From Pelagibius sp. (GTDB lineage Bacteria; Pseudomonadota; Alphaproteobacteria; Kiloniellales; Kiloniellaceae), in assembly GCF_028281305.1 (NCBI RefSeq), contig NZ_JANQKD010000044.1:1-64000 (forward strand): a stretch of 64,000 nt of DNA, written 5' to 3'. This document shows positions 1 to 8,502 of the stretch, one piece after another. Under the pieces are notes generated by a model that worked only from the letters and a program-made list of their open reading frames with translations, was not told the origin of the DNA and made no database searches. Each line of letters opens with the position of its first letter. The first letter of the stretch is position 1. The position numbers and the translations under genes were made by a program.

Positions 1-1
1 G

Positions 2-1294
2 CAGCACAAGAAGCGGGGAGGCCTCGAGGAGAGCGAAATCTACCGCGCCAATGTCATGGCAATGAAAGAGCTGGCGCCGCGGGTTCGGGGCTTCGATCCG
101 AAGAATCTCAAGGCGGGGAATAGCACCATCAATCGCCTTGTGATGTGGTGGAAGGAAGAGACGGCGCAGGATGTGGCCAAGCAAGTCCTTGATGAGAAGG
201 GCGCGGAGATGGCGGACCGCTTCGCCAGCGTCTGGCGGCACTTATCGATGCTCAATGCCCTTGCCGAGTCGAATCAGGACCTGACGCAGGATCTCAATGA
301 TCTGCCCAGACAATTGGCCACATTGCGGACCAACGTGCGGAGGTATCTGCAGGACCAGTATGTCGCACTGGCAATCCTGAAGCAGTTCAAAGTGTGGGGC
401 GATCTAAAGAACGGGTCCGGCGGCCCAATGGCGGACTTCGATCTGAAGCACGAAGAAACCTTGAGAAAGGTGCAAAGAAGCCTGGACAGCTGGGGGCTGC
501 CGGACGCTTGGACGGGCTTTGCCGCGCGGAATCCGGCGATTGTGGAGAATGGAATTACCACAAAGGTGTTGCAGAATTGGCGGTCGGAAGCATCCGGCCC
601 CGGAGCGGAACTGCGGTCCGAGTTCGACCAGTTGAACAGGGCTTTGGATGACTTCGAGCAGCTTATCAAAGTTGTCGCGGACGCCCAGAAGACCATGGCG
701 GGCACGCCGCTTGATCGCCGGAATGTCGAACAGTACGGCGCGCAACAGGTTGAAGCCAAGCTGCTCTCGCTGCTGCCGCAGAAGGCCGGTCATCATTACC
801 GCAGGATGCTGAACAGCGCGGCAGAGTGGCACGAGCACACGGATTGGACGGGCCCCGAGGCTAGAGAAATGCACGAGATGACACCGGCTGCTTTCCTTCG
901 GGCACTTCGGGTGGGGCTGGTTACCTTCAGCCAGAAAATCGAAAGCACCGAAAGCGGGAAGCGCCTTAAGGACGAGGCGCGGGAGAATGATAGGAAGTGG
1001 ATCAACGAAAAGCTTCTGCCCTTGCTCGATCAGGTCGAGACGTTCGACAACGATGTCAAATCAGGCTTGGCGCCCGAGGGTTATCTGAGGGAGTTGGGCA
1101 ATAAAATCATAGCGGCAGCCGAAGCATTGCATCCGGATAAGTCCGACGGCAAGAGGCATCGCTTCAAGTCCAAGGGACCAGCGAAACACCGCTATCGTGT
1201 GCCCAGCGAGCACTTCCTCAACAAGATCGACACTGACTTGCACGCCGCCCTGCCGGTCATGGTCAGGTCGCAGCTTGCACAGCACGGCCGGTGA
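2..1294 (+). CDS. Hypothetical protein, 5'-truncated at the window edge
   Basis: The frame is open to the first bases of the window with no stop, so the true start probably lies upstream. Internal ATGs at 56 and 62 are the first visible ones. At least 430 residues are encoded. The protein is hydrophilic and looks mostly alpha-helical, with many charged heptad-like stretches. It has no membrane segment or signal peptide, and a basic Lys/Arg/His-rich patch about 50 residues before the end. I recognise no enzymatic motif. An HPDK tetrapeptide near the C-terminus is not in a J-domain context. The next gene encodes a CesT-type chaperone-like protein 67 bases downstream, so this could be its secreted client. 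That is inference only. Base composition is somewhat less GC-rich than the rest of the window. Confidence 0.75.
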   Translation, partial: QHKKRGGLEESEIYRANVMAMKELAPRVRGFDPKNLKAGNSTINRLVMWWKEETAQDVAKQVLDEKGAEMADRFASVWRHLSMLNALAESNQDLTQDLNDLPRQLATLRTNVRRYLQDQYVALAILKQFKVWGDLKNGSGGPMADFDLKHEETLRKVQRSLDSWGLPDAWTGFAARNPAIVENGITTKVLQNWRSEASGPGAELRSEFDQLNRALDDFEQLIKVVADAQKTMAGTPLDRRNVEQYGAQQVEAKLLSLLPQKAGHHYRRMLNSAAEWHEHTDWTGPEAREMHEMTPAAFLRALRVGLVTFSQKIESTESGKRLKDEARENDRKWINEKLLPLLDQVETFDNDVKSGLAPEGYLRELGNKIIAAAEALHPDKSDGKRHRFKSKGPAKHRYRVPSEHFLNKIDTDLHAALPVMVRSQLAQHGR

Positions 1295-1319
1295 TCGGTG
1301 TCGAGCCTCCACGATTCCG

Positions 1320-1344
1320 GCCGCAGGCACTTTGTGTCTGCGGC
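1320..1344 (+). other. Strong intercistronic hairpin
   Basis: An inverted repeat with arms 1320-1330 and 1334-1344 (GCCGCAG outer arm, one G-U pair, then CAC/GTG) closes on a three-base TTT loop. It lies 17 bases before the chaperone-like start and is not followed by a T-run, so it is not a typical intrinsic terminator. It may be an RNA-processing or stability element between the two genes. Confidence 0.5.
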
Positions 1345-1361
1345 ATTGAAGGGAAGTCACT

Positions 1362-1841
1362 ATGAAGACCTACCGTGACGATCTGGTCGAACATGTCCAA
1401 GAGGAACTGGCGTTGCTCGGCCACAGCCTGGACATCGACTTCGATCTGGACGAGGAGGGCGCCTGCTTCTTCGAGCATGACGAAGGCTGGCGCCTGGCGG
1501 TCATGCTGGCCGGCGAAGACCAGGTTGTGGCGGTGGTCTCGGTGCTGTCCCAGATCGAGGCGCCGTCTGCCGAGACCTTGGCCAATACCTTGATCGCATT
1601 CAACTGGTTGGGTGGCCGCACCGACGGTGCGACGCTGTCGTGGAACCCCATGAGCCGGAGCTTCGTGCTGTGGCGCTCGCTGGATGCGGAGGCGCTGACG
1701 GCGGCGGGGCTCAACGCAACCCTGCTGCGGCTGATCGCCTCGGCGGCTGAACTGCAGCCCGCCCTGCAGGCCCAACTCGTCGCAACGGATGCGCCGGCGG
1801 ATGCCGCCGGACCGGCGCCGGCCTTCAACCAGCGTGTATAG
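1362..1841 (+). CDS. CesT/SycE-type secretion chaperone-like protein
   Basis: The 159-residue acidic protein has the pattern of the CesT (Tir chaperone) fold: an N-terminal helix, an acidic beta-strand block, a helix containing the ANTLIAFNWLGGRTDGA-type segment, further strands ending FVLWRSL, and a long C-terminal helix. Members of this family are small cytosolic dimers that bind one or a few secreted substrates, usually in type III secretion. GAAGGGA lies upstream of the ATG. The neighbouring large unknown protein just upstream would be the natural candidate client. No secretion apparatus genes are visible in this window, so a general chaperone-fold protein of other function remains possible. 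Confidence 0.6.
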   Translation: MKTYRDDLVEHVQEELALLGHSLDIDFDLDEEGACFFEHDEGWRLAVMLAGEDQVVAVVSVLSQIEAPSAETLANTLIAFNWLGGRTDGATLSWNPMSRSFVLWRSLDAEALTAAGLNATLLRLIASAAELQPALQAQLVATDAPADAAGPAPAFNQRV

Positions 1842-2231
1842 ATCCGGGCCGGAGCAAGGGCGTTAGCGCGCTGCGCACCTTGCGGCGCCACTTCTGATCG
1901 GATGGCTTCGCGCCCAAAGATCGCAGATCCCAAAGGCTAAGGGTGACCTGACGTTTCAAGTCGGTGTCGAACCCGCTTCGAGGTGTAAGCTCAGATCGGG
2001 TTCGGCACTGAGGTGCATGGCCTTGGGCCGCACTGTATGCTTCAAGGCTGTCAACGGTTGCGCCGACGTCAGCGCGACACCCCAAGCCTGTGGTTGGGCT
2101 GGTCACATGAACGCGCGCACAGCGTTGCCTGAGGTTCCCGACATCCGATGCACTCCGTTTCGGTGCGCGCGCCCCGTGTGCACAGGGAGATCAAAAAAGG
2201 TCCAAACCTGTGCAGATTGGGCTATTTTGAG
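1842..2231. other. Intergenic region with an inverted repeat before dusA
   Basis: This 390-base gap holds no convincing gene. Its one clear structure is a perfect 8-base inverted repeat, TGCACAGG at 2179-2186 and CCTGTGCA at 2207-2214. The 20-base spacer contains an A6 run. The repeat ends 17 bases before the ATG at 2232, so it would fold in the dusA leader or serve as an operator. Confidence 0.4.
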
Positions 2232-3272
2232 ATGCACGCGTTCACCGTCCAGTCCCTTGAAGGATACCATAAATACTTGAAAAATATAGAGCATTTGTTG
2301 TCCGTGGCGCCGATGATGGACTGGACGGACCGCCATGAGCGGGCCTTTCTGCGTACCATCAGCCGCCGCACCCTGCTCTACACCGAGATGGTGACGACCG
2401 GGGCCATCCTGCACGGCAACCGCGACCGCTTCCTGGCCTACGACGATTGCGAGCACCCGGTGGCCCTGCAGCTCGGCGGTTCGGAGCCGGCGGACCTTGC
2501 CACCTGCGCGCGCGAAGGCGCGGCGCGTGGTTACGACGAGATCAATCTCAACCTCGGCTGCCCCAGCGACCGTGTGCAGCGCGGGCGCTTCGGCGCCTGC
2601 CTGATGACCGAGCCGGGGTTGGTGGCCGACTGTGTCGCCGCCATGATCGATGCCGTCGACGCGCCGGTCACCGTCAAGACCCGCATCGGCGTCGACGACC
2701 AGGATTCCTATGCCGCGCTCACGGCCTTCGTGGCCCGGGTGGCGGCGGCCGGCTGCCGAAGCTTCACCATCCATGCCCGCAAGGCCTGGCTGAGCGGGCT
2801 CAGTCCCAAGCAGAACCGCGAGGTGCCACCGCTGCGCTACGACGTGGTCTACGCGCTGAAGCGGGACTTTCCGGAGCTCGAAGTCATCCTAAACGGCGGC
2901 GTGATGACCTTGGACGAGGCGGAGGCGCATCTGGCCGAGGTCGACGGCGTGATGATCGGGCGGGCCGCCTATCAGTCTCCCTACATCCTCGCGGAGGCCG
3001 ACCGGCGCTTTTTCGGCGAAGCCGGCGAGCCCCTGAGCCGCGAGGAGATCGTCGAGGCCTACCTTCCCTATGTGGAGGCCCGCCTGTCCGAAGGGGTGCC
3101 GCTGAAATCCATGACCCGGCATATGCTGGGCCTGTTCAACGGCCTGCCCGGTGCGCGCGCCTGGCGGCGCCACCTCTCCGAGGCGGCGCATCAGCCGGAC
3201 GCAGGCCCCGAGGTTCTGCTGGCGGCACTGGACCGGCGCCGCGGCTCCGCCGAGGGGCGGCGTGCGGCCTAG
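2232..3272 (+). CDS. dusA: tRNA-dihydrouridine(20/20a) synthase
   Basis: This FMN-dependent enzyme reduces uridine 20/20a in the tRNA D-loop. Diagnostic DusA features are the N-terminal SVAPMMDWTDRH block, the NLGCPSDRVQ catalytic-cysteine motif, VTVKTRIGVDD, HARKAWLSGLSPKQNRE and a late NGGV phosphate-binding motif. The length of 346 residues from the ATG at 2232 suits the family. An alternative TTG start at 2277 has a good GAAGGA 12 bases upstream and would give 331 residues. An upstream in-frame ATG at 2148 would add an unusual extension and is not favoured. The gene stands alone, converging on the SPW gene. Confidence 0.95.
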   Translation: MHAFTVQSLEGYHKYLKNIEHLLSVAPMMDWTDRHERAFLRTISRRTLLYTEMVTTGAILHGNRDRFLAYDDCEHPVALQLGGSEPADLATCAREGAARGYDEINLNLGCPSDRVQRGRFGACLMTEPGLVADCVAAMIDAVDAPVTVKTRIGVDDQDSYAALTAFVARVAAAGCRSFTIHARKAWLSGLSPKQNREVPPLRYDVVYALKRDFPELEVILNGGVMTLDEAEAHLAEVDGVMIGRAAYQSPYILAEADRRFFGEAGEPLSREEIVEAYLPYVEARLSEGVPLKSMTRHMLGLFNGLPGARAWRRHLSEAAHQPDAGPEVLLAALDRRRGSAEGRRAA

Positions 3273-3299
3273 CGTTTCTTCTGGAGCGGCGTTCCCGGC

Positions 3300-3668
3300 T
3301 CAGTCCGCCAGGCTCCTTTTGCGGTCCTGCCAGAGTTCCAAGAGGGCCAGAGCGGCTACGGCACCGCCAAGCACGATATGCACGGTGCGAAGCGCGCCGC
3401 CGTACGCGAGCACGAAGGGGGCTGCGACAATCCAGAGGCCGCAGACTAGTTCAAAAGCCTCTTCCCAGCGCTGCAGAGACATGAGCTCCAGCAGGGCCAC
3501 CATGGTGATGAGCACGCCAACAAGGCCGGTGCTGATTGCGACGGCCACGCTGGCTTCCGTACCGACAAGAATCGGCGAGAGGACGATCAGGAGGCCCAGG
3601 CCGGCCGAGCAGAAGTCCTCCCAGCCGCGATGCTCGGTGATCCAGGATTTCTTGACTGAGGCGTTCAT
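3300..3668 (-). CDS. SPW repeat membrane protein
   Basis: The 122-residue protein has four predicted transmembrane helices arranged as two related halves. Each half has a Trp-Glu-containing loop (RGWEDF and QRWEEAFE) followed by a helix with a SP/AP motif (VLSPIL and VAAPFVL), as in the SPW family of small inner-membrane proteins. The molecular role of the family is not established. The start at 3668 is chosen because GGAGGAG lies five bases upstream. A start 18 bases earlier is possible but lacks such a site. The gene converges with dusA, with 27 bases between the stops. Confidence 0.8.
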   Translation of the reverse strand: MNASVKKSWITEHRGWEDFCSAGLGLLIVLSPILVGTEASVAVAISTGLVGVLITMVALLELMSLQRWEEAFELVCGLWIVAAPFVLAYGGALRTVHIVLGGAVAALALLELWQDRKRSLAD

Positions 3669-3892
3669 GACAACTCCTCCTTCCAAGCTGTAAGGCTACA
3701 GCCCGAGCGCCCATGAGGAGTCTGCGCTGTCAGTGCCACAAGCCCCCCGATCGGGCGCCTAGGCATCTGTTTGTCAAAGAGTTTAACCGGGCTGAAGGCC
3801 GCCAACAAGCCTGACCGCAGCGCGTCGCTCTGGTCTGCGGCGCCCGAGTCGACTGCGTCTCTGCGCCGGCTCCAACGGGGCAGGGCCCTGCA

Positions 3893-5125
3893 TCAGAAGA
3901 ACCAGGAGAGTCTGACCTCGAGGAAGCTGTCCTTTTCGAAGCCGCTCAGGAGACCGTTCTCGTCGATGTTGTCGAAAAGCTGGCCTTCGATTTCGAGATT
4001 CAGATTATCGCTGAGGCGTCGCTCGAACTCGACGCTGAAGATGCGCTCTTCCTGATCGGCATCCAGGATCACGCCGGCCAACAGCTCGGTATCCTCGACA
4101 TCGTTCAGCGCCAGTCGGGCGCCGAGAAAGAGATCGTCTTCGAAGGGCGTTGCCGGCGTCTCGTCGTCACGGCCGTCGTGCAGGTATTCGGCCAGCAGGC
4201 CAAGATCCGCGGGGCTTTCGAAGATACCGAAGAGCGTGTATTCGAACCCCCCGACGGCGGCGAAGAAGCGGTCGCCGTCATGACCGTCGCGGGTCAGTGC
4301 CTCCAGCTTCAGCAGCCAGGGGCCGGTGGTGTACTGGGCGTCCAGGCTGGTCTGATGGATCAGGTCGTAGCGCTGCTGGAGTGAGAGGTTCCCGTCGCCA
4401 TCGGCCCGCGGGATCAGCCTTGGCTCCCGACTGGTGCCGTAGAAGTGTGCGAGGCCGATGTCCCAGCCGCCGAAAGTCTGGGAGTAGCGCAGGGCGAAAT
4501 CGACGTTCCATTCCTCCAGGCCGGACTCGTAGGAGGCATCGTCGTCGTCGATCGGCAGGGGGCCGCGCAGGCGCGCGTCGTTATCGGGAAAGGTGCGCTC
4601 GCGAAAGCCCGGCAGAACGAAGAAACTGAGCGTGCCCCAGTCCCGCAGCAGATTCAGGTTGAGCATCGGCTGGCCCAGCTTGTCTTCCTGGTCTGGGCTT
4701 TCCACCAGGTCGGTCTGGTTGACGATGTCGACCAGATGGCGGGACTCGACCACGCCCCAGAAGACCTTGCTGATGCCGACCACCGTGTCCCAGTCATCCT
4801 CGGCGTGGTACCAGCTCAGCTCGCGGATGTCGGCGTGGGTGCGGTTGTCGTCGTCGGCATCGATGCGCAGGAAAGGGATGAAGGTGATGCGGTCATCGCG
4901 GCGGTTCCAGCGGTAGCGCAGCTCCGGCTGCAGGACCAGCGAGGGTGAGATGTGGCTGTCGTTCTGCTCCGGAGACTTGGCACCCTCCGGAAAGCCGCGC
5001 ACTTCGCCGGCGACAAAGCCGGAGAAATCGAAGTCCTGACTTGAGGCGGGCTGCGGGACTGCAAGACCAAACAAGAGAGAGGCGGTGAGAAGGCCCACCG
5101 CCCCCGGTCTTTCCAAACGCGGCAT
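3893..5125 (-). CDS. Outer-membrane beta-barrel protein of the RND/LolA-like operon
   Basis: The 410-residue protein starts with a Sec signal peptide (hydrophobic core followed by a PASSQ cleavage region). The rest is an alternation of amphipathic strands rich in Asp, Tyr, Trp and Phe, ending in LSWFF. A terminal aromatic residue is the signature recognised by the BAM machinery. It is the last gene of a three-gene minus-strand operon and starts two bases after the LolA-like gene ends. Barrels placed beside MMPL-type RND permeases and LolA-like proteins are a known arrangement, but substrates are generally undefined. The longer reading frame extending upstream overlaps the neighbour and is rejected. 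Confidence 0.8.
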   Translation of the reverse strand: MPRLERPGAVGLLTASLLFGLAVPQPASSQDFDFSGFVAGEVRGFPEGAKSPEQNDSHISPSLVLQPELRYRWNRRDDRITFIPFLRIDADDDNRTHADIRELSWYHAEDDWDTVVGISKVFWGVVESRHLVDIVNQTDLVESPDQEDKLGQPMLNLNLLRDWGTLSFFVLPGFRERTFPDNDARLRGPLPIDDDDASYESGLEEWNVDFALRYSQTFGGWDIGLAHFYGTSREPRLIPRADGDGNLSLQQRYDLIHQTSLDAQYTTGPWLLKLEALTRDGHDGDRFFAAVGGFEYTLFGIFESPADLGLLAEYLHDGRDDETPATPFEDDLFLGARLALNDVEDTELLAGVILDADQEERIFSVEFERRLSDNLNLEIEGQLFDNIDENGLLSGFEKDSFLEVRLSWFF

Positions 5126-5127
5126 GC

Positions 5128-5985
5128 TCAGCGCAGCCGCTTCAGGCGGTTGGGGTTGAAGTCGCGCTCGTTGACGCCAACCCGGAACTCCCACGCGTCG
5201 AAGGTCAGCCGAGTCGTCTTGCCGGTCTGATGATTCACCATGTACTGGTCGTCCGCCCGCCAGTACTGGTCCAGGTACTGGTTGTACTGACGGAGAGTCA
5301 GGGTCTTCAGCAGGGAATCCTTGCGGTCGTAGAAGTCGATTCTGATCGGCCGGTACTCTTGCTGATCGATCCAGGTCACCTGGCGCGTGTAGCCGGAGTT
5401 TTCGTAGCGCGGAAAGCGCTCGATGACGAAGCAGTCCAGGCCTTGCGCCGCCTCGCCGCAGGGCTCGTCGCGCAGCCAGCGGTAGCTGTACTTGTCGACC
5501 TCCTGCGACAGCAGGTCCTCGTAGGCGAATTCGCTGCCGACGAAGGGCCCGGATTTGTTGGCTGAGGAAATGCGCTTCACCCGCTTGAGGGCCGGCAGGT
5601 AGAGCCATTGGTCGTCCGGGTCCAGGATCTTGGTGAAACTGAGGAAGGCCGTGCCCTCGATGTCGCGCGGGTGATCGAAGACGACCAGCGACTTGTCACC
5701 CTCCGAACGTTCGGGAATCTCCAGTGTCTGAATACGCAACTCGCGGGTGCTGCTTTGGCCCTGCTTGTTGGTCAGGACCATCTTCAGGGTCGAGGCGGAG
5801 TCGCCGAAACCCAGGTCCCGTCGATCCACTTCCTCGGCGATGGCCAGGCCCTTCTCCTCGGGCGTCTCAGCCTGGGCCGGTGTGCCGGCCGCTACCAGCA
5901 ACAGCAACGCGGGCCCCAGCACCGGGGCAGCCAAGAGCGTCTTGCTAGTCACCGGCCTGGGGAAGCGCTGAGGGTTGATCGGCAT
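5128..5985 (-). CDS. Outer membrane lipoprotein-sorting (LolA-like) protein
   Basis: The 285-residue periplasmic protein has an N-terminal signal peptide (hydrophobic stretch near residues 15-35 ending TPAQA). It then shows the fold typical of the PF17131-type LolA-like family: strands with repeated Y/D patterns, DPDDQWLYLPALKRVKRIS, and a C-terminal FDAWEFRVGV block. Such proteins resemble LolA/LolB and may carry lipids or lipoproteins. The ATG at 5985 has AAGGAGA upstream. The start overlaps the end of the RND gene by 41 bases, which suggests translational coupling. It probably works with the permease and the barrel as a three-part export or lipid-transport unit. That role is inference. Confidence 0.85.
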   Translation of the reverse strand: MPINPQRFPRPVTSKTLLAAPVLGPALLLLVAAGTPAQAETPEEKGLAIAEEVDRRDLGFGDSASTLKMVLTNKQGQSSTRELRIQTLEIPERSEGDKSLVVFDHPRDIEGTAFLSFTKILDPDDQWLYLPALKRVKRISSANKSGPFVGSEFAYEDLLSQEVDKYSYRWLRDEPCGEAAQGLDCFVIERFPRYENSGYTRQVTWIDQQEYRPIRIDFYDRKDSLLKTLTLRQYNQYLDQYWRADDQYMVNHQTGKTTRLTFDAWEFRVGVNERDFNPNRLKRLR

Positions 5986-8368
5986 GCTTTTTCTCCTTGT
6001 CGATCGCAAGCAAGAGAGGGGGAAGGAGCAGGAAGTCGGCCACAAGGGCGGCGAAGATCGCCAGTGCCGTCAGGAGGCCGAGGCTCTGGTTGAGCTGAAA
6101 GGCGGAGAGTGCGAGCACGGCAAAGCCGGCGACCAGAACGGCGGAGGTCACCGAGAGCGCGCGACCGACGGTGGCGAAGGCGTAGCGCACGGCATCCTCC
6201 GGGCTGGCCCCTCTCTCCCGGCGCGCGCGCAGGTATTTGCTGAGGAAGTGCACAGAATCATCGACGATGATGCCCAGACTCGTCGCGGCGACGACGGAAG
6301 AAGCCAGCCCGATTTCCCCCACCAGCAGGCCCCAGAAGCCGAAGGCCATGACCGCCGGGATCACATTGGGCACGATGCTCAGCAGGCCGACCTTGAGGCT
6401 GCGCAGGAAGACGATCAGCGAGAAGGAGATGAGGACCAGGGCCAGGCCGGTGCCGAGGAGCATGGACTGGATGTTGCGCTCGGAGATGTAGGCGAACATG
6501 ACGAAGGGGCTGGTGGCCTCGGTGGCGGAGGCCGGAATGTTGTCGGTGATCCAGGCCTCCGAGTCCTGCTTCAAGGTCCGCGCTTCGCGGGTGGTGATGT
6601 TCTCCAGCGTGGCGATGAATCGCAGCGAGGACTTGTCGACATTGATCTGGTTGTTGAGGTCGAGCCCGTAGGGCAGCGACATCTCGAACAGCAGCAGATA
6701 CTGCGCCGCCAGGTCGCGCTCGTCCGGCAGACGGTACCACTCCGGATCGTCGGCATGCATGTTCTTGTTCAGGCGCCGGAAGATGTCGGTGATGGTCTGC
6801 ACGTGAACGACCCCCGGTTGCTCGCGCAGCCAGTCGGAGAAGGCGTCGACCTTGGCCAGATAGTCGGGTTCGCTGATCCCACCCTCTGCTGCGGCGGGCA
6901 GGGAGAATTCGATCTGGTAGATGCCCGAGAGGTTCTCCATGGCGAAGTCGGTGTCGGCGCGGAAGGGGATGCTGGGGTCGAAGTAGTTGACGAACTGGTC
7001 GTTCAACTCGATCCGCGGGATCCAGACCGCCAGGGCGATCACCAGGGCAGACATGCCGTACAGCAGGAACTGGCGCCGCCGCAGCACGAACTCCGCGAGC
7101 GTCTGCATCACGTCGCTGTCTGCTTTCTTCTGCTGCTTGACGCGCAGGGGCACCACCGCCAGGAAGGCCGGCAGGAAGGTGACGGAATAGACAAAGGCGG
7201 CCAAAACGCCGATGGCCGTGATGTTGCCGAGGTCGCGGAAAGGCGGCGCGTCGCTGAAGTTCAGCGAGAGAAAGCCGATCGCCGTGGTCAACGAGGTCAG
7301 AAAGACCGGGTTGAAGTTCACCCGCAGGGACTCGACAATGGCCTCCTGCTTGCTGGCGCCGTGGCGCATGGCGTGCAGCAGGGTCACCAGCAGGTGGATG
7401 CTGTCCGCCACCGCCAGGGTCAGGATGATGGTCGGCGCGGTGGAGGAAGGGGGCGTCAGATTGATCCCCAGCCAACCGGTGAGGCCCATGGCGGTGCCGG
7501 CGGAAAGCCCGATCACAAGAACCGTCACCACCGTGCCGGCCACCGAGCGCAGGAAAATCAGCAGGCCGGCGATGATGATGCCGTACATGATGGGGATCAG
7601 GGTCGAGAGGTCGACGAAGCTGGCTTCGCTGAAGGCATTGTTCAGCGCCACCAGACCGGTGGTCGCCACGGTGATCTCCGGGTTTGCCGCCTCGAAGGCG
7701 GCGACGATCTCACGGGCTGCGGCCATGGCGGTCGGCACCTCCGCCTCGCTTTCGCCGGGCAGTGTGAGCGTCACGTTGACCCCCGTGGTCCGCCCGTCCG
7801 GCGAGATCAGGCGGTCCAGCAGGAGCGGCTCGCTCAGCGCAACGGCGCGGATCGCGGCGATGCGTTCGGGCGTCAGGTCGCCTCGCTGGGGGACAAGGTC
7901 TTCGACCGTAAGGTCGTCGCCTTCCGCATAGCTGTGCTGGAAGTTGGTGATCGAGTCGACGCGGCGGGAGTAGGGTAGCTGCCAGGACCGTTCCGTCAGG
8001 TCCTGGACCGCCCGCAAGGTCTTCTCGGTGAAGACCTCACCCGCCTTGGGCTGTAGGACGAAGAGGATGTTGTCGTCCTTGGTGTAGACCTGCTGCATCG
8101 CCTCAAAGGCGTTGAGCTGGGGATTCTCCTTGCTGAAGAAGACCCGGTAATCGGTGGAAAAGCCCAGAAACTGGCCGCCGCTGGCAAAGCCGGCCGCGGC
8201 GGCGAGGCAGAGCAGAATGACCAGCCAGCGAAAACGGATCATGAGCCAGGCATAGGGCACGATCCAGCGGTCGGCCCCGTTTCCGGGGCCCCGGGGGCCG
8301 GCGCTCATTGCCGGGTCCGCGCCCGGCAGAGATCCGTCCTCTGCCTTGGTTTCTCTGGGGTCTGCCAT
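5945..8368 (-). CDS. RND/MMPL-family transporter permease
   Basis: The 807-residue inner-membrane protein has a duplicated layout. A first transmembrane helix near residues 45-65 is followed by a large periplasmic domain and a five-helix bundle, and this pattern is repeated in the second half. Motifs such as FSTDYRVFF, the SLTTAIGFLSL segment and the LGIIVDDSVHF segment match the MMPL/HAE3 branch of RND transporters, which move hydrophobic molecules using proton motive force. It is the first gene of the operon with the LolA-like and barrel genes. A TetR regulator is divergent, with a palindrome 65-87 bases upstream of this start, so TetR repression is likely. Confidence 0.9.
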   Translation of the reverse strand: MADPRETKAEDGSLPGADPAMSAGPRGPGNGADRWIVPYAWLMIRFRWLVILLCLAAAAGFASGGQFLGFSTDYRVFFSKENPQLNAFEAMQQVYTKDDNILFVLQPKAGEVFTEKTLRAVQDLTERSWQLPYSRRVDSITNFQHSYAEGDDLTVEDLVPQRGDLTPERIAAIRAVALSEPLLLDRLISPDGRTTGVNVTLTLPGESEAEVPTAMAAAREIVAAFEAANPEITVATTGLVALNNAFSEASFVDLSTLIPIMYGIIIAGLLIFLRSVAGTVVTVLVIGLSAGTAMGLTGWLGINLTPPSSTAPTIILTLAVADSIHLLVTLLHAMRHGASKQEAIVESLRVNFNPVFLTSLTTAIGFLSLNFSDAPPFRDLGNITAIGVLAAFVYSVTFLPAFLAVVPLRVKQQKKADSDVMQTLAEFVLRRRQFLLYGMSALVIALAVWIPRIELNDQFVNYFDPSIPFRADTDFAMENLSGIYQIEFSLPAAAEGGISEPDYLAKVDAFSDWLREQPGVVHVQTITDIFRRLNKNMHADDPEWYRLPDERDLAAQYLLLFEMSLPYGLDLNNQINVDKSSLRFIATLENITTREARTLKQDSEAWITDNIPASATEATSPFVMFAYISERNIQSMLLGTGLALVLISFSLIVFLRSLKVGLLSIVPNVIPAVMAFGFWGLLVGEIGLASSVVAATSLGIIVDDSVHFLSKYLRARRERGASPEDAVRYAFATVGRALSVTSAVLVAGFAVLALSAFQLNQSLGLLTALAIFAALVADFLLLPPLLLAIDKEKKHADQPSALPQAGD

Positions 8369-8432
8369 GATTGCCGTCCTGTCGTCGCCTGCCTGGGTGC
8401 GATTGTGCTAGCCTCAGGGGGCTGCTATAGAA

Positions 8433-8468
8433 GTAAACTACACTGTGCAGTTTACCCAAGCAGTTTAC
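8433..8468. promoter_or_regulatory. Probable TetR operator (palindrome plus third half-site)
   Basis: The arms GTAAACT (8433-8439) and AGTTTAC (8449-8455) flank a CAC-T-GTG core. Together they form a near-perfect 23-base palindrome with one mismatched pair. A further copy of the right half, GCAGTTTAC, follows at 8460-8468, spaced 13 bases from the first (8447-8455). The array lies between the divergent TetR gene and RND operon, where autoregulated TetR proteins bind. Confidence 0.7.
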
Positions 8469-8502
8469 AGAGGAATCTGAACCCAAAGTCAAGCCGCCGG
8501 TC

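Noticed and set aside
1130..1145. An HPDK tetrapeptide suggesting a J-domain in the first protein
   Set aside because: The flanking sequence is a basic coil without the helices of a J-domain, so the match is by chance.
2017..2280. An 87-codon plus-strand frame before dusA
   Set aside because: Its composition looks random, it overlaps the dusA start in another frame, and no ribosome site is seen.
5975..7978. A 667-codon plus-strand frame opposite the RND permease
   Set aside because: It is the antisense shadow of a well-supported gene in GC-rich DNA, with a composition dominated by Gly, Asp, His, Gln and Arg and no domain.
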